64,000 nucleotides of DNA from an uncultured Aquimarina sp. GTDB lineage: Bacteria > Bacteroidota > Bacteroidia > Flavobacteriales > Flavobacteriaceae. Position 1 is the first letter of the stretch; each line of letters starts with the position of its first letter. The DNA lies in the NCBI RefSeq assembly GCF_947492405.1, contig NZ_CANLMP010000007.1, positions 1-64,000 of the forward strand, written 5' to 3'. The notes under the pieces were generated by a model. The model worked only from the letters and a program-made list of their open reading frames with translations, ran no database searches and was not told where the DNA came from. This document shows, in pieces, positions 53,115 through 62,234 of this stretch. The translations under genes and the position numbers were made by a program.

Positions 53115-54467
53115 ATGAAACGATTTAAAAAGATTTTAGGATATATATTCATAGGAATTATTGGGCTTATAGTTATCTCAGTTTTTTGGAACTATCCTAA
53201 ACTCACTATACTTTCTGGCTATTCCGCTAAGAACATGGCTTCATCTGTTTTTATCGGTAATCGTACCGTAGAATTTACAGATATTCATGACAATAATTTT
53301 GCTCCGGTTAACTTAGCAGAAGATGAGGTAAATACGACTGAGAAATCGGCAATTGCCTCTGTTTTTGGATTAAAAGAAAGGAAAGCAATTTACAGAGAAG
53401 GACTAGGAAGTGTATTGATTAATGACAATTTTGATGAAAAGGCTCCTTATTTAAAACCCTCTCGTAGTAAATCAAAAAGAAACGTACCGTTTCCTTATGG
53501 AGATTTGCCCCAGAAGGATACTGTGTTTACTACAGTTGATTATGATAAAATCAATGATGTTGTCAATTCGGTTTTTGATACAGAAGGAGCACAGATTAAA
53601 AAAACAAGAGCAGTTTTAGTCATTCATAAAGATCAAATCATTGCAGAAAAATACGCAGATGGATTAGATCAAAACTCTATTCTATTAGGATGGTCAATGA
53701 CTAAAAGTATATTGGCTACTAATTATGGAATATTACAAAAGCAAGGTAAGATTAATATTAACGAAAAAGCGCCCATAAAAGAATGGGAAAATGATGAAAG
53801 AAAGGAGATAACAATTAATAATTTGTTACAGATGAACTGTGGATTGGCATGGGATGAAGACTATGGATCTATTTCTGATGCAACAACGATGTTGTATATA
53901 GATGAAGATATGACGAAGCCTCAAATTTATAAAGAAGCGATTCATAAGCCTAATGAGTACTGGTATTATTCATCTGGTGTTTCTAATTTGTTATCAGGGA
54001 TTCTTAGACAACAGTTTGATAGTTATCAGGAGTATCTTGATTTTCCGTATCGAGAATTTATTGATAAAATAGGAATGAACTCTATGCTTATAGAAACGGA
54101 TATGGCGGGGAACTATGTGGGGTCCTCATATGCCTGGGCTACAGTCAGAGATTGGGCTAAATTTGGGTTGTTATACCTTCATAGAGGCAATTGGAACGGA
54201 GAACAGATTTTTAATCCTGATTGGGTTGATTATGTAACTACTCCAACTGCAACATCTGATGGAGATTATGGAGGACATTTTTGGTTGAATGCAGGAGGTT
54301 TTTATCCTGATGCTCCCAGAGATATGTATTCTGCTAATGGATTTCAGGGACAGCGAGTATTTATTATCCCTTCTAAAGATTTGGTAATCGTTCGTTTTGG
54401 ATTAATCGGGGATGCAGGTGTAGATTTTAATAGGTTTATAACAGAGATTACGGAAGCCGTTAAATAA
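53115..54467 (+). CDS. Beta-lactamase-fold (S12-like) serine hydrolase
   Basis: 450 residues. One N-terminal membrane anchor (about 6-27, ILGYIFIGIIGLIVISVFW), a ~115-residue leader domain, then the penicillin-binding/esterase fold with LLGWSMTKSILAT (SxxK, Ser about 195) and WYYSSGVSNLLSG (YxN-type). The third motif is HFWLNAGG rather than KTG, which points to an esterase/6-aminohexanoate-dimer-hydrolase-like enzyme rather than a true antibiotic-inactivating beta-lactamase. It faces the cell exterior. It splits the suf cluster on the opposite strand; a hairpin follows. Confidence 0.85.
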   Translation: MKRFKKILGYIFIGIIGLIVISVFWNYPKLTILSGYSAKNMASSVFIGNRTVEFTDIHDNNFAPVNLAEDEVNTTEKSAIASVFGLKERKAIYREGLGSVLINDNFDEKAPYLKPSRSKSKRNVPFPYGDLPQKDTVFTTVDYDKINDVVNSVFDTEGAQIKKTRAVLVIHKDQIIAEKYADGLDQNSILLGWSMTKSILATNYGILQKQGKININEKAPIKEWENDERKEITINNLLQMNCGLAWDEDYGSISDATTMLYIDEDMTKPQIYKEAIHKPNEYWYYSSGVSNLLSGILRQQFDSYQEYLDFPYREFIDKIGMNSMLIETDMAGNYVGSSYAWATVRDWAKFGLLYLHRGNWNGEQIFNPDWVDYVTTPTATSDGDYGGHFWLNAGGFYPDAPRDMYSANGFQGQRVFIIPSKDLVIVRFGLIGDAGVDFNRFITEITEAVK

Positions 54468-54469
54468 AA

Positions 54470-54497
54470 AAACCTCAACAAATATATGAAGAGGTTT
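54470..54497 (+). terminator. Hairpin between the serine hydrolase and sufD genes
   Basis: AAACCTC pairs with GAGGTTT (54470s and 54491-54497) around a 14-base A-rich loop; the A run on the left gives T on the minus strand, so it may terminate sufD as well. Weak stem. Confidence 0.55.
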
Positions 54498-54521
54498 AGT
54501 ATATATTACGATTATTCTTTT

Positions 54522-55835
54522 CTACAAATCAAATCCAATGTTTACACCAAGTTTATTGGCAATTAATTTATTGATTCGCTGTTTAAGCTGAGGTATTTTT
54601 ACACTTTCTAATACGTTATTGGCAAAAGCGTACATTAATAATGCTCTCGCTTCTTTCTCACCAATTCCTCTGGATCGCATATAAAACAATGCTTGCTCAT
54701 CTAATTGACCAATGGTACAACCGTGAGAACATTTTACATCATCTGCAAAAATCTCTAATTGAGGTTTAGAATTAATGGTAGCTTTATCACTTAATAAGAT
54801 ATTATTATTGGACTGAAACGCGTTAGTCTTTTGCGCTTCTTTATTCACAATAATTTTACCATTAAATACACCTGTAGCTCTCTCGTCAAAAATACCCTTG
54901 TAATCCTGATGGCTTTCGCAATTTGGTTCTGTGTGATGCACTAAGGTGTTATGATCTACATGTTGTTTACCTTCGATAATAGTAACTCCATTAAGAATAG
55001 AATCAATTCCTTCTCCTTTCTGATAGAAATTTAAATTATTTCTAGTCACATTACCCCCAAAAGCAAATGTATGTACGGATGCTACACTCTGCGCTTGTTG
55101 CTGAATGTATGTATTGTCAATCAATGAAGCGGTTTCATTATCATTTTGAATTTTATAATAATCCACAAACGCTCTTTTATCCGCAAAAATTTCTGTTACT
55201 GAATTCGTTAAAACAGGGTTTTCGGTTAAGCTTTGATGGCGTTCAATAATCTGTACGTGAGAGTTTTCTTCGACTACGATAAGGTTACGAGGCTGCAAAA
55301 GCTGTGTTGATTCTTTTCCTGTAGAAAAATGAATAATCTGTATTGGTTTATCTGCCTGCTTATTCTTTGATATATAAATATACGCTCCTTCTTTGGAGAA
55401 AGCTGTATTTAAAGAAGTAAGGCCGTCTTCTGGAGCAATTTTATTAAAATAATTGTCAATAATAGGCTTATACTTTTCATGACTCAGCGCCGAAGACATT
55501 AAACAAACATCAATCTTGTCATGGGTAGTTTCTGATAAGTGAGAAGAATATTTACCGTCAATAAAAACAATTTTATAAGTGTCTAGATCGTAAAGAAAGT
55601 ATTTTTTTACATCCTTAAATTCTAGTGCATTTTCTTCTTTTGGAAAAATACTGTAATCATGCTTCAAAATAGCATTTAACGAGGTATACTTCCAGGCTTC
55701 TTCTTTTTTAGTAGGAAACCCTTTTTCTTCAAAGACTTTTATAGCTTGACTTCTGATATCGTGAACAGGAGCATCTACATCTACTGTATTTTCAAAAGCA
55801 AGAAAAGAAGATATTAATTTTTCTTTCAGCTCCAT
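54522..55835 (-). CDS. sufD: Fe-S cluster assembly protein SufD
   Basis: 437 residues. FPTKKEEAWKYTSLNAIL at the N terminus and the right-handed beta-helix ending HQDYKGIFDERATGVFNGKIIVNKEAQKTNAFQSNNNILLSD, then KPQLEIFADDVKCSHGCTIGQLDEQALFYMRSRGIGEKEARALLMYAF, are SufD signatures. SufD pairs with SufB on the scaffold that builds [4Fe-4S] clusters. sufC starts 2 bases upstream of its start codon (55838), so they are coupled. Confidence 0.95.
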   Translation of the reverse strand: MELKEKLISSFLAFENTVDVDAPVHDIRSQAIKVFEEKGFPTKKEEAWKYTSLNAILKHDYSIFPKEENALEFKDVKKYFLYDLDTYKIVFIDGKYSSHLSETTHDKIDVCLMSSALSHEKYKPIIDNYFNKIAPEDGLTSLNTAFSKEGAYIYISKNKQADKPIQIIHFSTGKESTQLLQPRNLIVVEENSHVQIIERHQSLTENPVLTNSVTEIFADKRAFVDYYKIQNDNETASLIDNTYIQQQAQSVASVHTFAFGGNVTRNNLNFYQKGEGIDSILNGVTIIEGKQHVDHNTLVHHTEPNCESHQDYKGIFDERATGVFNGKIIVNKEAQKTNAFQSNNNILLSDKATINSKPQLEIFADDVKCSHGCTIGQLDEQALFYMRSRGIGEKEARALLMYAFANNVLESVKIPQLKQRINKLIANKLGVNIGFDL

Positions 55836-55837
55836 AA

Positions 55838-56590
55838 CTATGCGTTTATCTCTTCTTTAATCCAATCGTATCCTTTTTCTTCTAATTCTAAAGCTAATTC
55901 TTTAGTTCCTGACTTTACTATTTTACCATCATATAAAACGTGTACAAAATCAGGTACGATATGGTCTAATAAACGTTGATAGTGAGTAATTACAATAACA
56001 GCATTGTCCTTACTTTTTAATTTATTTACACCATTAGCAACAATACGTAATGCGTCAATATCTAATCCAGAATCAGTTTCGTCCAAAATAGCCAGTTTAG
56101 GTTCCATCATGGCCATCTGAAATATTTCATTTCTTTTTTTCTCACCACCAGAAAAACCCTGGTTAAGAGAACGAGATAAAAATTTACGATCAATATCTAG
56201 TAATTCAGATTTTTCTCGAATTTTCTTTAGCATATCCTTAGCTGGCATTTCTTCCAGACCTTGTGCTTTTCTAGTTTCGTTAATCGCAGTTTTCATGAAA
56301 TTAGTTACCGTAACACCAGGAATCTCTACCGGATATTGAAACGAAAGAAAAACTCCTTTATGAGCACGTTCTTCTGCCGCTAACTCTTCGATATCTTCAC
56401 CGTCTAACAGGATATTACCTTCTGTCACCTCATATTCTTCTTTTCCTGCAACGATACTAGCTAATGTACTTTTACCGGCACCATTAGGACCCATTATCGC
56501 ATGAACCTCTCCTGCTTTTACATGTAGGTTAAGACCTTTTAAGATTTCTTTATCTTCAACGCTAGCGTGCAAATCCTTAATTTCTAACAT
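55838..56590 (-). CDS. sufC: Fe-S cluster assembly ATPase SufC
   Basis: 250 residues, ABC-type ATPase: MGPNGAGKSTLA (Walker A, residues 33-44), FSGGEKKRNEIFQMAMMEPKLAILDETDSGLD (signature and Walker B; the SufC-typical FSGGEKKRNE). It drives the SufBCD scaffold. Length is normal. A lipoprotein gene sits between it and sufB. Confidence 0.96.
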   Translation of the reverse strand: MLEIKDLHASVEDKEILKGLNLHVKAGEVHAIMGPNGAGKSTLASIVAGKEEYEVTEGNILLDGEDIEELAAEERAHKGVFLSFQYPVEIPGVTVTNFMKTAINETRKAQGLEEMPAKDMLKKIREKSELLDIDRKFLSRSLNQGFSGGEKKRNEIFQMAMMEPKLAILDETDSGLDIDALRIVANGVNKLKSKDNAVIVITHYQRLLDHIVPDFVHVLYDGKIVKSGTKELALELEEKGYDWIKEEINA

Positions 56591-56622
56591 CTTCTGTTTT
56601 TATATCTTTTTTAAATAATTTT

Positions 56623-57042
56623 TTAGTGATTATGACCTTCATGCCCTGTTTCACTTGACTCTTGTAATGAATCTGATGATTTTATCTTTGTTGGTAATTC
56701 TTCTGTTGGTTCACTCACACCAACAATCTCTTTTATCTCTACGACTTGTGGCCAACCATCTTCTGTGTTAGGTTTTACAACACCTTTAATTACCACAGGT
56801 ACCATATCATATTCTTCTCTTTGTAATGGCTTTACTTTTTTAGCTAATTCATGAGCCATATCATCAATGATTACTCCATAAATAAAATCCTTACCTTTTA
56901 GAACACCCGCGTTGTCAATTAATATATATTCTCCGCGAATTAGGCTTGATTCGATATCAGAATCTGATGATGAAGTTGATTTTTCGTTTTTACAAGAAAA
57001 AATTAATAGGCTTACAATGATGATAAGAAATGGTTTTTTCAT
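56623..57042 (-). CDS. Hypothetical lipoprotein inside the suf operon
   Basis: 139 residues; family not recognised. MKKPFLIIIVSLLIFSCKNEK is a lipoprotein signal (lipidated Cys17). The mature part has a Ser-rich linker, a compact beta-rich segment (GEYILIDNAGVLKGKDFIYGVIIDDMAHELAKKVKPLQREEYDMVPVVIKGVVKPN) and an acidic tail ending HEGHNH, which might bind metal. It lies between sufB (26-base gap) and sufC (32-base gap) on the same strand, so it is co-transcribed with the cytoplasmic Fe-S machinery although itself exported. Confidence 0.8.
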   Translation of the reverse strand: MKKPFLIIIVSLLIFSCKNEKSTSSSDSDIESSLIRGEYILIDNAGVLKGKDFIYGVIIDDMAHELAKKVKPLQREEYDMVPVVIKGVVKPNTEDGWPQVVEIKEIVGVSEPTEELPTKIKSSDSLQESSETGHEGHNH

Positions 57043-57068
57043 TTATGTGAATTTGTTAGTTAAACACT

Positions 57069-58514
57069 TTATCCTACAGAACCTTCTAGAGAAATTTCTA
57101 AAAGTTTTTGAGCTTCTACCGCAAATTCCATTGGGAGTTTGTTCAACACCTCTTTACTAAAACCGTTAACGATCAATGCAATTGCTTTTTCTGTATCAAT
57201 ACCTCTTTGGTTACAGTAAAAGATTTGATCTTCTCCAATCTTACTAGTAGTAGCCTCATGTTCTATTTGAGCAGTTTTATTCTTTGCTTCAATATAGGGA
57301 AACGTATGAGCACCACATTCATTGCCCATAAGTAAAGAATCACATTGAGAAAAATTACGAGCATTGGTTGCTCTACTATTAATCTGTACTAATCCTCGAT
57401 AACTATTTTGAGATTTTCCAGCAGAAATTCCTTTAGATATAATAGTACTTTTAGTATTCTTACCTAAATGAATCATTTTAGTTCCTGTATCGGCTTGCTG
57501 AAAATTGTTGGTAACAGCAATTGAGTAAAATTCGCCTACAGAATTATCTCCTTTAAGAACGCAAGAAGGATATTTCCATGTCACTGCTGATCCTGTTTCT
57601 ACTTGTGTCCAAGAGATTTTAGCATTTTTTTCGCAAATTCCACGTTTTGTCACAAAATTAAAAACACCACCTTTTCCTTCGGCATTACCAGGGTACCAGT
57701 TCTGCACGGTAGAATATTTAATTTCTGCATCATCCAGTGCTATAAGTTCTACCACTGCTGCATGCAATTGATTTTCATCTCTCGATGGTGCTGTACAACC
57801 TTCGAGATAGCTTACATAGCTGCCTTCATCAGCAATTACCAATGTACGCTCGAATTGACCTGTACCTGCCTGATTGATTCTGAAATAGGTTGATAATTCC
57901 ATCGGACATTTTACTCCTTTAGGAATATAACAAAAAGAACCATCACTAAATACAGCGGAGTTTAAAGCTGCATAAAAATTATCTTTTTGTGGAACAACAG
58001 AACCGATATATTTTTTTACAAGCTCAGGGTGTTCTTGTATTGCTTCAGAAATTGGACAAAAAATAATACCTTTTTCGCCAAGTGTTTCTTTAAAGGTTGT
58101 TGCTACAGATACAGAGTCCATAACAATGTCTACAGCAACTCCAGCTAATTTTTTTTGTTCATCCAGAGATATCCCAAGTCTTTTGAAAGTATCCAATAAT
58201 TCAGGATCTACTTCATCAAGGCTATCATATTTTGGTTTACTACTAGGAGCAGAATAATAGGCTATATCTTGAAAATTAGGCTTTTCATAGTTTACGTTTG
58301 CCCATTCTGGTTCTTCCATTTGTTCCCAAATACGAAAGGCCTCGAGTCTCCAGTCTGTCATCCATTCTGGCTCCTCTTTTTTCTTGGAAATTGCACGAAC
58401 AATATCTTCATTTAGACCAACAGGAAATGTGTCGGATTCTATATCAGTATAAAATCCATACTCGTATTCTTTGGTTTCTAATTCTTTTTTTAAGTCGTCT
58501 TCGGTATATGCCAT
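57069..58514 (-). CDS. sufB: Fe-S cluster assembly protein SufB
   Basis: 481 residues. AFRIWEQMEEPEWANVNYEKP, VVPQKDNFYAALNSAVFSDGSFCYIPKGVKCPMELSTYFRIN, GSYVSYLEGCTAPSRDENQLHAAVVELIA, SCVLKGDNSVGEFYSIAVTNNFQQADTGTKMIHLG and NSYRGLVQIN all match SufB. The conserved Cys/Glu residues of the scaffold (in YLEGCTAP, and QCDSLLMGNECGAH) are present. First structural gene of the sufBCD run, 44 bases after sufA. It serves as the assembly scaffold of the SUF pathway. Confidence 0.96.
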   Translation of the reverse strand: MAYTEDDLKKELETKEYEYGFYTDIESDTFPVGLNEDIVRAISKKKEEPEWMTDWRLEAFRIWEQMEEPEWANVNYEKPNFQDIAYYSAPSSKPKYDSLDEVDPELLDTFKRLGISLDEQKKLAGVAVDIVMDSVSVATTFKETLGEKGIIFCPISEAIQEHPELVKKYIGSVVPQKDNFYAALNSAVFSDGSFCYIPKGVKCPMELSTYFRINQAGTGQFERTLVIADEGSYVSYLEGCTAPSRDENQLHAAVVELIALDDAEIKYSTVQNWYPGNAEGKGGVFNFVTKRGICEKNAKISWTQVETGSAVTWKYPSCVLKGDNSVGEFYSIAVTNNFQQADTGTKMIHLGKNTKSTIISKGISAGKSQNSYRGLVQINSRATNARNFSQCDSLLMGNECGAHTFPYIEAKNKTAQIEHEATTSKIGEDQIFYCNQRGIDTEKAIALIVNGFSKEVLNKLPMEFAVEAQKLLEISLEGSVG

Positions 58515-58558
58515 CTTACTAAATCCTACGTTTTAGTTTAGGATCTTTTTTTAAATTT

Positions 58559-58888
58559 TTAAAGGGAAAAACTTTCTCCGCAACCGCAGGTTCTATTAGC
58601 GTTGGGGTTGTTAAAAACAAAACCGGTTCCATTAAGTCCACCGGAATATTCTAAGGTAGTACCAATTAAGTATAAAAAACTTTTTTTATCTACAATTATT
58701 TTTACACCGTTGTCTTCAAAAACCTTGTCTCCATCTTCCTGGGTTTTATCAAATTTTAAGTCATATGACAAACCTGAACAACCTCCGCTTTTAACACCTA
58801 CACGAACGTAGTCTGAAGAAGCGTCATAGCCATCATCACTCATCAATTCTACGACTTTCTTTTTAGCGGTATCTGATACTTTAATCAT
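58559..58888 (-). CDS. A-type Fe-S carrier (SufA/IscA family)
   Basis: 109 residues. The three conserved cysteines are visible: GGCSGLSYDL (Cys37) and TCGCGESFSL (Cys101 and Cys103). VRVGVKSGGCSG and LEYSGGLNGTGFVFNNPNAN are standard A-type carrier motifs. It accepts clusters from SufBCD and delivers them. It heads the suf operon sufA-sufB-lipoprotein-sufC-sufD, under the promoter at 58919-58926. Confidence 0.94.
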   Translation of the reverse strand: MIKVSDTAKKKVVELMSDDGYDASSDYVRVGVKSGGCSGLSYDLKFDKTQEDGDKVFEDNGVKIIVDKKSFLYLIGTTLEYSGGLNGTGFVFNNPNANRTCGCGESFSL

Positions 58889-58918
58889 ACTATAAATAGA
58901 TTAATTCTAAATTGAATG

Positions 58919-58938
58919 CAAATATACTACATATGTAG
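58919..58938 (-). promoter_or_regulatory. Promoter of the suf operon with a 12-bp palindrome
   Basis: CAAATATA on the + strand (TATATTTG on the minus strand, 58919-58926) lies 31 bases before the sufA-type gene. Directly upstream of it (58927-58938) is the palindrome CTACATATGTAG, in the spacer between -7 and -33, a suitable place for a regulator. Confidence 0.45.
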
Positions 58939-59016
58939 GTTTTATTTACAGAACCTAACATTTATCTAACATATATTAGGATAGGTATAAACTATAATGA
59001 AGTAAGGAAAAGAATT

Positions 59017-60069
59017 TTAGAATTCAGAAAAACGATTGTCATTCACAAAATTATCATCCGTAAGTGTTTTTAAAAAGGAGATGATTTGTTGCTTTTCTTC
59101 TTCGGTCATAGGGATTCCTGCAACAGTTCCATCGGTTTTTTTGAAAACAGGGTCTAAGGTTTCAGAATCGATCATCCCGTCGCTATAATGATCTAATACG
59201 TCTTTCAGTGTTTTTAATCTTCCATCATGCATATACGGAAAGGTTAACTCAATATTTCTAAGAGTAGGCACTTTGAATTTGTATAGATCAGAAACCAAAC
59301 CGGTAACTCGATTTCTACCTATATCGTTATATTGTGGATCTACCGGTAATCCGTTATTACGATAGGATTGATCGGTAAACAATGTTCCTGCATGACAGGA
59401 AGCACATTTAGATGTAAAAAGCTCAAATCCTACTGCTTCATCAGAAGTAAAAACCGAACCTTCGTTTCTCTCAATTCTGTCATATTTAGAATTAGACGAG
59501 ATCATCATAATCATAAATTGTGATAGTGCTTTGAGTAAATTTTCAGAATTGATTTTCTGATCTTCAAATGCTTCTCCAAATAGTGTTACATATTCTGGTT
59601 GTTCTTCAAGTTTTTGAAGAATACTACTGAAAGACTCATTCATTTCTACTTCTGCAGTAATAGGTATTATGGGTTGTAAATCTAAATGTATCGCAGCACC
59701 ATCCCAAGTGAACTCTTTCATAAAGGCTAAGTTATGTAAGGGTTGTGCATTGCGCGTACCTAATGCTCCGTTTACACCATGACTTACGATATGTGTATGA
59801 TGTGTAAAAGCAAAATCCTGAATATGACAGAAACCACAGGAGATAACACCATCAGAAGATAAACGGCCATCATAGAATAGTTTTTTACCTAATTCGAATC
59901 CTTTTTCCGTTGGGGGATTAAGACTTACATTATAACTGGGTTCTGGAAAATTAGATGGAATGGAAAATTCTAATTTTGGATTTTTGTCAATAGGCACGTA
60001 TTCATCTTTCTCAGAGCTACAGGCTGCTCCAAGAAGAATGAATACTATGTAACCTATATTCTTTATCAT
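59017..60069 (-). CDS. Diheme cytochrome-c peroxidase-like protein (MauG/MbnH type)
   Basis: 350 residues. The N terminus MIKNIGYIVFILLGAACSSEKDE carries a lipobox (Cys17). Two c-type heme motifs are visible: SCGFCHIQDFAF (CxxCH, about 78-82) and KCASCHAGTLFTD (about 218-222). LGKKLFYDGRLSSDG, NAQPLHNLAFM and VPTLRNIELTFPYMHDGRLKTL are typical for the bacterial CcpA/MauG family. The enzyme faces the outside of the inner or outer membrane. Its start codon directly follows the stop of the MbnP-like gene (TAAATG), so they form one unit. Confidence 0.9.
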   Translation of the reverse strand: MIKNIGYIVFILLGAACSSEKDEYVPIDKNPKLEFSIPSNFPEPSYNVSLNPPTEKGFELGKKLFYDGRLSSDGVISCGFCHIQDFAFTHHTHIVSHGVNGALGTRNAQPLHNLAFMKEFTWDGAAIHLDLQPIIPITAEVEMNESFSSILQKLEEQPEYVTLFGEAFEDQKINSENLLKALSQFMIMMISSNSKYDRIERNEGSVFTSDEAVGFELFTSKCASCHAGTLFTDQSYRNNGLPVDPQYNDIGRNRVTGLVSDLYKFKVPTLRNIELTFPYMHDGRLKTLKDVLDHYSDGMIDSETLDPVFKKTDGTVAGIPMTEEEKQQIISFLKTLTDDNFVNDNRFSEF

Positions 60070-60852
60070 TTAATTGGGAATTTCGTTTATTGTAGTAAAC
60101 ATGGTGCTTATATTTTCTGCCAATATGGGTGCATTTACAGGATCTACCTGAACATCACTTTTTTGTTCTAACGAGTATGTATTTGTACTGTCAAAAATTT
60201 TAGAGACGTCTGCATTGATTGATAATTCAGAAGTTGTTTGATCTCCAATGATGAGTGTGCTAGATAAATCTAAGGTGACTTCCTTATAATTGTCTAAAAC
60301 TTCTCCGTGACTTCCTATGTGTAGCAAAAAATCACCAGTCGTACCGCCTTGTGGAGTAAAAGAACCTTCGAATTTCAAAAACTTATATCCAGCGGACCAA
60401 GACCAAAGCATCCCACTTTCTTCTGCAGTAGGAATAAAGTTGGCTACTCCATTAAGTGGATAGTTAGATTGATCTACACCAACCCCAAATTTAATTTTGG
60501 TGTAAATACTAGCATCAATGTTACTTAGTGTAACTTGTTTACTAGAAGGAACTTCTTCATTAATCAGAAAATAACTATTCGCAACTGGATAAGTAAACTC
60601 ATCTCCATTTTCTTTAACCAAAACAATATTACTAATGATGTATTTTAATTCAGAAATGGTGTAGGTTTCATTACTTAGATTTGTGTAGGATCCAGTATTT
60701 AAAGTAACAAGATCCCCGACCACTTTATTATTGAAATTTATATTTAATGTTCCAAATTTAGGTGTATTATCAATTTCTACTATGTTGGGATCATCGTCTT
60801 TACACGATATTATTGTTATTATAGCGAGTATTATGAGTGTGAACTTGTTCAT
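60070..60852 (-). CDS. MbnP-like lipoprotein
   Basis: 260 residues. MNKFTLIILAIITIISCKDDD is a lipoprotein signal (lipidated Cys17). TLNINFNNKVVGDLVTLNTGSYTNLSNETYTISELKYIISNIVL and SGMLWSWSAGYKFLKFEGSF match the MbnP family (copper-binding protein of the methanobactin operon and its relatives). In the known pair, the diheme enzyme MbnH oxidises a conserved MbnP tryptophan to kynurenine; Trp residues are in the LWSWSAGY motif here. The diheme gene follows with no gap; upstream lies the propeller lipoprotein (3-base gap). Confidence 0.88.
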   Translation of the reverse strand: MNKFTLIILAIITIISCKDDDPNIVEIDNTPKFGTLNINFNNKVVGDLVTLNTGSYTNLSNETYTISELKYIISNIVLVKENGDEFTYPVANSYFLINEEVPSSKQVTLSNIDASIYTKIKFGVGVDQSNYPLNGVANFIPTAEESGMLWSWSAGYKFLKFEGSFTPQGGTTGDFLLHIGSHGEVLDNYKEVTLDLSSTLIIGDQTTSELSINADVSKIFDSTNTYSLEQKSDVQVDPVNAPILAENISTMFTTINEIPN

Positions 60853-60855
60853 TTT

Positions 60856-62220
60856 CTATTTATATTTTATTAGTATAACGTCTTTACTTCCTTGATTATT
60901 AGGTATGTCTATATCATTGCTTTCAGAACTGCCGGCAATAATGATTTTTTTATCTTGAGTTTCCATACATCCTTCTGCAAATTCTGAAAGGCTTCCACCT
61001 AAAGTAGATTCCCAGATGACATCTCCATTATTGTCAATCAGAACACTCCAGATATCACTTTGACCTTGATTTTCATCAACATCTCCATTGTTACTTCTAG
61101 AATTACCGGTAATAATAAAACCACCTTCTTGTGTAGCCTGAATTCCTCTCGCTGTGTCAAACTCTGTTCCTCCTAAGGATTTTTCCCAGATAAGATTTCC
61201 GTTACCATCAATTTGAATCATCCATAGATCTGCGTTTCCTTTGGGATCCGAGATATCTCCATTATTACTTCTAGAATCTCCTACAATAATATATTTTCCA
61301 TCACCTGATGTTGCCATTGCATATCCTACGTCAATTTCAGATCCTCCGTAAGATTTCTCCCAAACTTTAGTTCCTTCAGTATTTATTTTAACTACCCAAA
61401 AGTCGTAACTTCCATTAGTTGCACTAATATCAAAATCGTCACTTTCTGAGGATCCAATCATTAAAAAACCTCCATCTTCGGTCTGTACGGTATCGTAGCT
61501 TCTATCATTATTCGTTCCTCCAAAATAACGCCTCCATTCTTTGTTTCCAGAAACATCTAGTTTAATTCCCCAAAATTCTCCAACACCGTGTTTTTCAAAT
61601 TTTTTTCTATTGTCATTTCCTTCACCATTACTAGCAGTAACATCTAGAAATCCTGTCAAGAAATAACCATTATCAGCGGTTTGAACAATGGAGAAAGCTC
61701 TATCAATACCAGGAAATCCAAAAGATTTTTCCCATTGTAAATTTCCTGAAGCATCAATTTTTACCATCCAATAGTCTTGCAGTCCTGCGTTTTCACTTAC
61801 ATCACCATCGGTACTTCTGCTGTAACCTACTAAAGCATAACCACCATCATTAGTTTTAATAACTCTTTGTCCACGATCATCTCCAGTACCACCATAGGTT
61901 TTGCTCCAGATGACAGTTCCTTCAGGTGAAAGTTTTAAAACCCAAAAATCACTGTCAGTAGCGTCTTTATCCGTTATATCACCATCCACACTTTGAGTAT
62001 ATCCGAAAACAACATAACTTCCATCTTGGGATTCTACTACGGATAAAGCGTCGTCTTCACCGCTACCACCAAAAGTCTTAACCCATTCTACAGTTCCCTG
62101 AAATCCATCTTCAGGATTGGTAGGAGGTAGAGGGGTTGCACTGTCATCACTACCGCAAGCTACAATACTTATAACAATAAAAGTTAATAAGGATTTATTA
62201 AAGAACTTGAATTTGCACAT
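60856..62220 (-). CDS. Seven-repeat beta-propeller lipoprotein
   Basis: 454 residues. The N terminus MCKFKFFNKSLLTFIVISIVACGSDDS has a lipobox. Seven repeats of about 55 residues follow, each starting with a W/K/S-F/Y-GG motif (EWVKTFGG, IWSKTYGG, QWEKSFGF, EWRRYFGG, VWEKSYGG, IWEKSLGG, IWESTLGG), with 'DGGY/F..TG.S' strands and D/N-G-D turns, consistent with a seven-bladed propeller of the delta-60/SBBP-like type. Likely surface-exposed; partner or substrate unknown. It sits between the choice-of-anchor B gene and the MbnP gene with gaps of 14 and 3 bases. Confidence 0.85.
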   Translation of the reverse strand: MCKFKFFNKSLLTFIVISIVACGSDDSATPLPPTNPEDGFQGTVEWVKTFGGSGEDDALSVVESQDGSYVVFGYTQSVDGDITDKDATDSDFWVLKLSPEGTVIWSKTYGGTGDDRGQRVIKTNDGGYALVGYSRSTDGDVSENAGLQDYWMVKIDASGNLQWEKSFGFPGIDRAFSIVQTADNGYFLTGFLDVTASNGEGNDNRKKFEKHGVGEFWGIKLDVSGNKEWRRYFGGTNNDRSYDTVQTEDGGFLMIGSSESDDFDISATNGSYDFWVVKINTEGTKVWEKSYGGSEIDVGYAMATSGDGKYIIVGDSRSNNGDISDPKGNADLWMIQIDGNGNLIWEKSLGGTEFDTARGIQATQEGGFIITGNSRSNNGDVDENQGQSDIWSVLIDNNGDVIWESTLGGSLSEFAEGCMETQDKKIIIAGSSESNDIDIPNNQGSKDVILIKYK

Positions 62221-62234
62221 TTGTTAGTATTAAA

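Noticed and set aside
53115..54467. Antibiotic-resistance beta-lactamase
   Set aside because: The fold and SxxK/YxN motifs are present, but no KTG motif is found and it resembles S12 esterase-type enzymes; resistance is not supported.
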